Positions 1 through 5,019 of a stretch of DNA of 5,019 nt are shown one piece after another. The position numbers and the translations under genes were made by a program. Source of the stretch: an uncultured Shinella sp. (lineage in GTDB: Bacteria; Pseudomonadota; Alphaproteobacteria; Rhizobiales; Rhizobiaceae). The notes beneath the pieces were generated by a model. It made no database searches and was not told the origin of the DNA. It saw nothing but the letters and a program-made list of their open reading frames with translations. How positions within the stretch are numbered: the first letter of the stretch is position 1; each line of letters opens with the position of its first letter. The stretch spans positions 1 to 5,019 of the forward strand of contig CAMLOC010000336.1 of the NCBI GenBank assembly GCA_946481465.1. The letters run 5' to 3'.

Positions 1-402
1 AGGCTGCACAAAACCTTGCGCCGTGCGGATGGACCGCCTTTCCGGGTCGCTGAAATACTGGTGGCCGGCCGTCTCGGTTTCAGCCTGGAGCCCGTCAGGA
101 AGCCGATGGGCTGCTTTCGGCGTGGCATAGAAGGTTGCGGTATGAACAGGGCCGTTCTCCTGCACATCCTTCAAAGCGCGCGCGGCAAGGGCTCGGTATT
201 TCTCGACACCGGGAGGGAAGGCCTTGCCGTAGGCGTTGAACTCGCTCGGAACGCTCACCACGTCCTCAAGGGAGACGCCGAGTTGCGCGGCACGATTGGC
301 GATGACGCTGGCAATCGCCTTCATGTCCTCCAGCCGCTCCGCGGGAGTGCTGCCGCCCGCCTCGGCAAGGATGGTGTCAATGACGGTGCTGACCTTGGCC
401 AT
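1..402 (-). CDS. SleB-like cell-wall hydrolase, N-terminal part (runs off left edge)
   Basis: Translating the minus strand from the ATG at 402-400 gives 134 residues with no stop before the window edge, so the 3' end is missing. The protein resembles the SleB/Hydrolase_2 peptidoglycan hydrolase family (lytic-transglycosylase type). ILAEAGG at residues 11-17 places Glu14 where the family has its EA-x-GE catalytic glutamate. MKAIASVIANRA (27-38) matches the conserved helix ending in NR. SEFNAYG (53-59) matches the family's QFS-like segment. TATFYATPKAA (88-98) and AGHQYFSDP (112-120) match the conserved segments near the family C-terminus. There is no signal peptide, so it would need a holin or would act as a virion-carried lysin. 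The second acidic residue of the usual motif is replaced (AGGS instead of ARGE). The start is firm: an in-frame TAA lies 9 bases upstream, and GGAG sits 9 bases before the ATG. Sequence beyond residue 134 is unknown, so this could be a stand-alone endolysin or the N-terminal domain of a larger virion protein. The family call is from motif recognition, not a search. Confidence 0.72.
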   Translation of the reverse strand, partial: MAKVSTVIDTILAEAGGSTPAERLEDMKAIASVIANRAAQLGVSLEDVVSVPSEFNAYGKAFPPGVEKYRALAARALKDVQENGPVHTATFYATPKAAHRLPDGLQAETETAGHQYFSDPERRSIRTAQGFVQP

Positions 403-408
403 GGTGGC

Positions 409-630
409 TTACTCCGCTTCTGCCGCAGCCGGTGACGGAACCACCAGGCGAATGATGAGGACATCGTTGCCGGCGGGGCTCGTATCGATACCCATTGCCT
501 CAGCTTCCCTATAAGCGGCCTCTTCTTCGCCCTGGTTGGCGACGAGGCGGACAACGCGGGGATAGGGCCGGTTCCTTGATGCGGACGACGCCTCCAGCTT
601 TTCGAGGCGGCTCAGAAGATTGGCGCTCAT
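409..630 (-). CDS. Small phage protein of unknown function (73 aa)
   Basis: Complete 73-residue protein, ATG at 630 and TAA at 411-409. I do not recognise a named family. Visible features are a short amphipathic N-terminal helix (LLSRLEKLE, residues 5-13) of coiled-coil type, a beta-like segment RVVRLVA (25-31), an acidic helix (EEEAAYREAEAMGI), then a second beta-like segment VLIIRLVV (57-64) and an Ala/Glu tail. There is no signal peptide or membrane segment. The start overlaps the stop of the DUF5681-like gene in an ATGA junction, and AAAGGA lies 10 bases upstream inside that gene, so translational coupling is likely. From memory, small proteins with a similar SRLEKLE start and a central Val/Ile strand sit next to DUF5681 genes in alphaproteobacterial prophages. 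The constant pairing suggests a partner role, but its nature is unknown. Confidence 0.75.
   Translation of the reverse strand: MSANLLSRLEKLEASSASRNRPYPRVVRLVANQGEEEAAYREAEAMGIDTSPAGNDVLIIRLVVPSPAAAEAE
412..415 (-). promoter_or_regulatory. Ribosome binding site of the SleB-like gene
   Basis: On the minus strand GGAG lies 9 bases before the ATG at 402. It overlaps the last sense codons of the 73-residue gene directly before that gene's TAA stop. This supports the ATG at 402 as the start and suggests that translation is coupled to the upstream gene. Confidence 0.55.
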
Positions 631-1067
631 TTCTTCGTCATCCTTTCTTCAAGTGCAGCGACACGGGCGGCGAGCTCGCTCGTCTCGATAGCCTTCCTAT
701 GCGCCTCCAGAAGCGTGACGACGGTGGCGCCCTCATCCGGGGAGATTTCACCCTCTGCGACCTGGCGTGTGATGGCGGCCACGGCGTTGGGCAGATCCTC
801 GGCGGTTTTGACCTCGGGGAGATCGAACGTCAGACGAGCACCTTTCCGAGCCGGCCAGACACGGTCGAGGATGGTCCGTGCCGCGGTTGCATCACCCTCT
901 TTTGCCTTCTCAACCATGGTCAACACGATTGCCTCGGCCTCTCCTTCGCCGAGGGCGTCGAGAGCCATCAGCGCTTTCGGGCGCGAACCGGCGCGGCGAC
1001 CTCTCGGGTTGCCAGACTGACCGGGCTCAAATCGCTTGCCCTTTGGTGGCGTGTTTTCTCTCGTCAT
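627..1067 (-). CDS. DUF5681-like phage protein, basic N-terminus
   Basis: Complete 146-residue protein. The N-terminus carries GKRFEPGQSGNPRGRRAGS (about residues 10-28), the signature of the DUF5681 family, a glycine/arginine-rich basic segment that could bind nucleic acid. After it come a helix ALMALDALGEGEAEAIVLTM (32-51), a segment KEGDATAARTILDRVWPARK (about 56-75), a short strand region LTFDLPEV, and a C-terminal helical part ending ELAARVAALEERMTKK with coiled-coil character. The family has no firmly established function; its members are common in prophages and mobile elements, often near terminase genes. The start is firm because an in-frame TAG lies 9 bases upstream of the ATG. The Shine-Dalgarno match is weak: AGGGG lies 12 bases upstream and GCAGGG almost touches the ATG. 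It follows the large virion gene by 29 bases and overlaps the next gene by 4. A small-terminase-like DNA-recognition role is possible but unproven. Confidence 0.82.
   Translation of the reverse strand: MTRENTPPKGKRFEPGQSGNPRGRRAGSRPKALMALDALGEGEAEAIVLTMVEKAKEGDATAARTILDRVWPARKGARLTFDLPEVKTAEDLPNAVAAITRQVAEGEISPDEGATVVTLLEAHRKAIETSELAARVAALEERMTKK
641..646 (-). promoter_or_regulatory. Ribosome binding site of the 73-aa gene
   Basis: AAAGGA on the minus strand lies 10 bases before the ATG at 630, within the last codons of the DUF5681-like gene. With the 4-base ATGA overlap it fixes the start of the 73-residue gene and indicates coupled translation. Confidence 0.5.
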
Positions 1068-1096
1068 ACCCTGCTAGTGCCCCTGTTTTGGCAGAC

Positions 1097-4000
1097 CTAT
1101 CGCACCGGAACCGGCACCGTGATTTCTAGCGGCACCTTGTCGGCGTCACCGTTGCGCTGCCCTCTCCATCGGGAGGCGGGAGTGTTCGGGCTCTGCCCAA
1201 GCGTACCTTCCAGGATGTACCGGATAGCTGCCCCCTTATCGGCCTCGGAGAGGTTCATGCGTTCCAAGCCGATGAGGTCTTTCATCACTCTCCCGGCGGC
1301 CCCCGATCGATCGGAGCGCAACGCATCCATTACCCCGCTGATTTCATCGTCACCCATGCCCCCGAAGGCACTGAGGCGTTGCGCAATCCACTGGTGCGTT
1401 TGATTGCCGCCGCCGAGCCGAGCCGCCTTCTTCTGGCGCTCGCCGTCGTCGCGAATGGTTCCGGCCGTGGCGCCAGGCACGCGACGATAAAGCTCCGCCA
1501 GCCGATCGAGCGCGCCGCTTTCGACGTTCTTCGGCATCTGCTGCAACAGGAGCTTGGCGCGAGCCGGGTTCAGTAGGGCGTCTGCAAGAATATCGTCGAC
1601 GCTCTGGAAACCGGCCTCGCGAAGGGCTGAGGCCATCTTGCCGCCCACCACCGACACGATGCTGCCGCCCGCCGCATACGCGCCCAGGAGCCTGGAAAGA
1701 ACCGAGCCGGCCGCATCGCTCTTGGCCGCGGCGTAGATATCCTGGGCGGTGTTGCTGCCGCCGGGAATGCGTACCGCAGAAATCGAACGGTTCGACCGGC
1801 GAATGTCGGCGGCGATGTTCTGGATGGTCCGGATTTCGTCGGGAGTGAAGCCGGCGGAGCGCAGGGCGCCGGCCTTCTCTTTCACGAAGGTCTGGAAGGC
1901 CTCGCCCTTGATGAGGGATTGCCCGCTCGTACCGGCCTCGGCGTTGCCAACGAACTTTCCGAGAATGTGGTCCACCACGGCGCGACGAAGGCCGGCCCGC
2001 GCCTCAGGGTCGCCCCGCGTGGCAAGGTTCAGTTTCATCATCTCCGATCCGGCGTCCTGCCGGGCGAAGACATTGCCGATCTGCCTGACGACGGCCTCAC
2101 CGCTGTCTGCGTTCATGACCTTGCCCAGGCGACTGCGCTGCGCCGCGTCCGTCATGAGGCGCTGGCGACGGGCGGCGGCGGCAATCTCCGCGTTCGACGC
2201 CTTCGCGGCATCCTTGCCAATTCGAGCGGCCGCCTCCGTCCGATCGGCAAGACCGCGCGCGGACATGGCAAGCTGGTCAATCTGCTGGCGGAGGGCGGGG
2301 AACTTGGCGAGAGCATCGGCATGCGAGCGCCGCCAAGTGTCGAGCTTGGACAGGTTCACGGAACCATCGGCATTGAATGCGGCCTGCCTCAATCTAGAAA
2401 CCGCATACTGCTGGATTTGCTGATCGGCGGCTTCCTGCCCGACTGCCCGGCGATACTGGTCAATGGCACGCGCGCTCTCCGGACGGCCGAAGAAGACCTT
2501 CGCCGGGACGGTTTCCGCGGCCATATCGTAGGGGGCGGTGTAAGCCGGCCGGCGGCGCATCGGGCCGAGTGTCTTGTTGTCGAACGTGTCAGCGCGCTCT
2601 CGCGTGGCCGAGCGGGCGGCGTCTAGTCGGTCTCGGGCGCCGGGGTCGAAGTTTGGCTCGAGGTATGCTGGCGCCAGTCCCGTATCGCCCTCAGAAGATC
2701 CAAGTCGGCGCGACGTTTCGCTGATTGCTCCGCTCGGGCCAGAAAGGGAAGACGCTCCGCCTCGGGCAAGGTCGAAACTACCCGCTCCACCCCCCGAATA
2801 CCCTGTGACCGCCTGTCGTCCGTCAAAGGAGCCCACCAATTCTTGCTGAAGCCGCGAAACGATGCTGTCTTCAAGCGACAGTTCGCCACGAGAAACCGCC
2901 TGCGCTTCCTGCTGGATTTTGCCGGCGACTGCAGATTCAATATCAGCATCGGTCGCCTTGCTCAACATGGACAGGCGGCGATAAGCGGGCGTCTCCCCGA
3001 AGTTGCGGCGCTCGGCGCGCATCTCGGTCTTGATGCGGCTCTGGAGCGCGGTCAATTCAGAAAACGGTATCGTGTCGCCATACTGACCCACCACCTCGAA
3101 GATGGCGCCCTCTTCCCCGCTCGGGGGCTTGGCAGATCGGGGAAGCTCGGCAATGAGGGTTGCCGCCTGCTGCCGCGTGTTCTGCGCAGGAAGGGCGAGA
3201 GAGCCATCAGGGTCTACAGCCTCCCACAGCGAGCGCTCTGCAGCCTTTGCAGCGGCGCGGGCCTCCTCAACGGACGAACGCATTGCATCACCGCTGGCAC
3301 GCGCGCCGACACCTTCGCCCATGCGCTGAGAGAGGATGCCAAGACCACCAGCCGCGTCATCGACAGATCGGCGAGCATTTGCGGCGGCTTCATCCGCCCG
3401 CGCCGTCGCCCTGGTCACCACATCGTCATAGGCCGCCTGCGCCCGCTCGCTGACGGCCTGGACAATCTGCCGGGCGGCATCGGCCACCTTCTCCGGTGAT
3501 CCGTCACGCTGCACGCCTTCAAGGGCGGCAAGCCGGGCCGAATTCTGATCAACACGCCGCTGCTGGAAAGCTTCGGGCCGTTTCGTCTGAATACCACGCT
3601 CCAAGCCGCCAACGCCCATATCGCCTGTCGCCTGGAAGGTGGTGGGCCGGGAACCCGCCACCAGATCAACCGCGGGCTCCTCAAGGGAGCGACGGAAGGC
3701 GGGAAGGTCGGTGGCACTGTCGGCAAGCTGGCGCGCTGCAAGGCGTTCCCTGCCGGCCTGGTGGAGAGGTGCTGCAGCGTCACGGGCCATACGGTAGCCA
3801 CCACGAAGCATGGCAGGGATGCCGGCGGCGGCGGCGCCGATGCCACCCCCGATCATGCCCCCGCCCATGCCGGCGAGTGCATCGTACTGATCGGGTGTCG
3901 CTTCCATGGCCGCCGAGGCTCCAGCACCGGAGGCACCACCTACAACAGCATCACCCGCAAGGCGGCCCACACTGGTTCCCGGCCCGAACATGCGCGTTGC

Positions 4001-4492
4001 GGTATCGAGCGCTCGCCCGGTCAGCGCGCCGGTTCGGGCGGCACCACCAACGACACCGGCAGGGGTGACGGTATAGCCGACACCTTCACCAACACCGCGG
4101 GCAATCCGCTCCTCAGGGGTGAGCGCCTGAATGTCCTTCGGTTCGGGAACACCCACCGCGCCGAACATGGAGGAGATGGATTCACTGCCCCCGAAGCTAT
4201 CAGTCGGGATGGTGCTCATTTCCGAGCCGGTGACGTAATTCGCGCCCTCGATACCCTTGTTGATCAGCCAGCGGGAGAGATCGACCGGAGCGCCGAGGGT
4301 GTTGTAGATGCCCTGGTTAAGGCCAGCCGTTGCGTTCAAAGCCAGCCCATCGCCCTCCGGTACTGGCTCCTGCGCGGCCGACTGCTCCCGGCGCATGCGG
4401 CCGACTTCTCGGGCAAGCTCGGTTGCCGCCTCCGTGTCACCGGCAGCGTCGGCATTGATGAGAGCCGTTTCAAGCTGCTGAAGCGTGGCCAT
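1097..4492 (-). CDS. Large phage ejection / internal virion protein (1131 aa)
   Basis: Complete 1131-residue protein, ATG at 4492 and TAG at 1099-1097. It is probably an internal virion protein that leaves the capsid with the DNA, judged from size, composition and context; no enzyme motif is visible. Residues 1-35 hold a helical hairpin with the phage-typical motif NADAAGDTEAATELA (13-27). Residues 130-230 are Gly/Ala-rich and hydrophobic with glycine-zipper runs, notably GMGGGMIGGGIGAAAAG (208-224), and could associate with membrane. Residues 335-425 are long Ala/Arg/Glu helices. Residues 560-612 are a Gly/Ser-rich linker. Residues 611-760 (start LEPNFDPGARDRLDAARSAT) and 860-1005 (GFTPDEIRTIQNIAADIRRS, then GGSNTAQDI and LREAGFQSVDDILADALLNP) look like the conserved helical halves of large alphaproteobacterial phage proteins. 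A second hydrophobic Gly/Ala stretch is at 931-950. It contains no cysteine and only five tryptophans. It starts 2 bases after the upstream stop, with GGGGG 6 bases before the ATG, so coupling is likely. It could instead be a tail-hub or tape-measure-like protein. Confidence 0.78.
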   Translation of the reverse strand: MATLQQLETALINADAAGDTEAATELAREVGRMRREQSAAQEPVPEGDGLALNATAGLNQGIYNTLGAPVDLSRWLINKGIEGANYVTGSEMSTIPTDSFGGSESISSMFGAVGVPEPKDIQALTPEERIARGVGEGVGYTVTPAGVVGGAARTGALTGRALDTATRMFGPGTSVGRLAGDAVVGGASGAGASAAMEATPDQYDALAGMGGGMIGGGIGAAAAGIPAMLRGGYRMARDAAAPLHQAGRERLAARQLADSATDLPAFRRSLEEPAVDLVAGSRPTTFQATGDMGVGGLERGIQTKRPEAFQQRRVDQNSARLAALEGVQRDGSPEKVADAARQIVQAVSERAQAAYDDVVTRATARADEAAANARRSVDDAAGGLGILSQRMGEGVGARASGDAMRSSVEEARAAAKAAERSLWEAVDPDGSLALPAQNTRQQAATLIAELPRSAKPPSGEEGAIFEVVGQYGDTIPFSELTALQSRIKTEMRAERRNFGETPAYRRLSMLSKATDADIESAVAGKIQQEAQAVSRGELSLEDSIVSRLQQELVGSFDGRQAVTGYSGGGAGSFDLARGGASSLSGPSGAISETSRRLGSSEGDTGLAPAYLEPNFDPGARDRLDAARSATRERADTFDNKTLGPMRRRPAYTAPYDMAAETVPAKVFFGRPESARAIDQYRRAVGQEAADQQIQQYAVSRLRQAAFNADGSVNLSKLDTWRRSHADALAKFPALRQQIDQLAMSARGLADRTEAAARIGKDAAKASNAEIAAAARRQRLMTDAAQRSRLGKVMNADSGEAVVRQIGNVFARQDAGSEMMKLNLATRGDPEARAGLRRAVVDHILGKFVGNAEAGTSGQSLIKGEAFQTFVKEKAGALRSAGFTPDEIRTIQNIAADIRRSNRSISAVRIPGGSNTAQDIYAAAKSDAAGSVLSRLLGAYAAGGSIVSVVGGKMASALREAGFQSVDDILADALLNPARAKLLLQQMPKNVESGALDRLAELYRRVPGATAGTIRDDGERQKKAARLGGGNQTHQWIAQRLSAFGGMGDDEISGVMDALRSDRSGAAGRVMKDLIGLERMNLSEADKGAAIRYILEGTLGQSPNTPASRWRGQRNGDADKVPLEITVPVPVR
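3821..3871 (-). other. Glycine-zipper segment in the large virion protein
   Basis: This stretch encodes residues 208-224, GMGGGMIGGGIGAAAAG, followed by IPAML. Closely spaced small residues in a hydrophobic setting are typical of helix-packing, membrane-associating segments. Similar Gly/Ala-rich hydrophobic runs lie just N-terminal, at about 135-155 and 180-196. This is the part of the protein best suited to contact a membrane or form a channel; that role is inference. Confidence 0.45.
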
Positions 4493-4494
4493 GC

Positions 4495-5019
4495 TCAGCC
4501 CCCATACTTGCGCACGAGGTCGTCGATGCGGCCGGAACGCTGGCGAGGCGATTGGAAACCACCACGTCCGCGGGAGGCCTCTTCCGCCGTAGCCTCAAGC
4601 TCGCCGACAAGGCGATCCAGCTTGTTCGCTGCGCTCCACGCAGTATCGCGGGCCGTAGGAAGATACCGTGAAGCGTACTGTTTGGCCTCGGTCTCGTTCA
4701 TACCCGCGCCCGTCATCAGGCGCATGAGCGAGTCCACGCCGGATTGAAGGTCTTGGTAGATCTGCCCCTTCTCGCCATAGCCGCCTTCGGCTACCGGCTG
4801 ATCCCACCATCCGGTGACTTGCCCATCTTCGATTTTCTTTCGAAGTTCGGGAGCCTTTGCAATGAAGCTCTTTGCCATACCGACACGAGCGGCAAGCTCA
4901 CCGGGCATTTCCTCGGCGGGGCCGCCGGGGATGGGCTCGACGCCAAGGCTCGGATTAGCTGGGTCTTTCAGCCGGTAACCGGCGGGAACCTTGAAACCAG
5001 CCGCATCATCGCCTCCGGC
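4495..5019 (-). CDS. Phage structural protein with PAGYR/EPIPGGPA motif, C-terminal part
   Basis: The minus-strand frame is open from the right edge (5019) to TGA at 4497-4495, giving 174 residues with the N-terminus outside the window. The ATG at 4908 is internal, because recognisable protein sequence continues upstream of it. Residues 12-35 of the visible part run PAGYRLKDPANPSLGVEPIP and then GGPA, a motif I recognise from many large structural or ejection proteins of alphaproteobacterial phages. After it come a helical region (ELAARVGMAKSFIAKAPELR), a Trp/Gly segment (TGWWDQPVAEGGYGEKGQ), a conserved-looking helical pair (SLMRLMTGAGMNETEAKQYA, then SRYLPTARDT) and a C-terminal helix ending in a basic RGRGG...GRIDDLVRKYGG tail. 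There is no cysteine or membrane segment. It is followed after 2 bases by the 1131-residue gene, so the two probably act together in the virion or in DNA delivery. The function is inferred from context; no enzymatic domain is visible in this part. Confidence 0.75.
   Translation of the reverse strand, partial: AGGDDAAGFKVPAGYRLKDPANPSLGVEPIPGGPAEEMPGELAARVGMAKSFIAKAPELRKKIEDGQVTGWWDQPVAEGGYGEKGQIYQDLQSGVDSLMRLMTGAGMNETEAKQYASRYLPTARDTAWSAANKLDRLVGELEATAEEASRGRGGFQSPRQRSGRIDDLVRKYGG

Noticed and set aside
321..554. 77-residue minus-strand frame
   Set aside because: It overlaps both the 73-residue gene and the start of the hydrolase in a different frame, and its Arg/Pro/Ser-rich translation shows no family features.
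1068..1096. Promoter or terminator in the 29-base gap
   Set aside because: The gap is too short for a full promoter, shows no hairpin followed by a T-run, and the genes on both sides point the same way.
495..1403. 302-residue plus-strand open frame
   Set aside because: It lies antisense to the DUF5681-like gene, the 73-residue gene and the end of the large virion gene. Its translation is Arg/Cys/Pro-rich with no recognisable motif, as expected for a GC-driven shadow.
1749..3499. Plus-strand frames 1749-2423, 1919-2626, 2843-3499 and smaller ones
   Set aside because: They overlap one another and all lie antisense to the continuous 1131-residue gene. None has convincing protein-like composition or a ribosome binding site.
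2623..3846. Same-strand alternative frames at 2623-2949 and 3415-3846
   Set aside because: They are nested in another frame of the large virion gene, with shadow-type composition and no start signal.
3761..4747. 328-residue plus-strand open frame
   Set aside because: Fully antisense to the large virion gene and the end of the upstream structural gene. The translation is low-quality His/Arg/Gly-rich sequence with no family resemblance.
4495..4908. ATG at 4908 as the start of the upstream structural protein
   Set aside because: The same frame stays open to the window edge and encodes a recognisable PAGYR/EPIPGGPA motif upstream of this codon, so the ATG is internal.
1..5019. CRISPR array, tRNA, insertion sequence, att site or long direct repeat
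   Set aside because: The whole window is accounted for by closely packed minus-strand coding sequence. I saw no regularly spaced repeats, cloverleaf-like segment, transposase motif or terminal inverted repeats.

Overview
The window looks like part of the late (virion and lysis) gene region of a tailed phage or prophage from a high-GC proteobacterium, most likely an alphaproteobacterium of the Rhizobiales type. This rests on the strongly GC-rich coding sequence, the alanine/arginine-rich proteins, and several recurrent phage-associated sequence types. These are an N-terminal ADAAGD-type motif on a very large virion-like protein, a 'PAGYR...EPIPGGPA' motif upstream, a DUF5681-type protein (RFEPGQSGNPRGR), and a SleB-like cell-wall hydrolase fold. 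No integrase, att site or host gene is visible, so the sequence does not say whether it is a free phage or an integrated prophage. The host assignment is inference.

All real genes appear to lie on the minus strand and are transcribed right to left. The order is: (1) 5019-4495, the C-terminal 174 residues of a phage structural protein whose start lies outside the window; (2) 4492-1097, a complete 1131-residue probable ejection/internal virion protein; (3) 1067-627, a 146-residue DUF5681-like protein; (4) 630-409, a 73-residue small protein overlapping it by 4 bases; (5) 402-1, the first 134 residues of a SleB-like hydrolase that runs out of the left edge. The gaps are 2, 29, -4 and 6 bases, so the five genes read as one tightly packed transcription unit. 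No promoter or terminator is visible, and no gene-free stretch exceeds 30 bases.

The likely joint role is late virion assembly, genome delivery and host wall degradation. The first two genes would supply virion proteins that pass into or across the host envelope. The hydrolase would cut peptidoglycan at entry or lysis. The DUF5681-like protein and its small partner may have a DNA-packaging role; this is a hypothesis. I see no defence system, CRISPR array, RNA gene or insertion sequence. The many long plus-strand frames are GC-driven shadows of the minus-strand genes.
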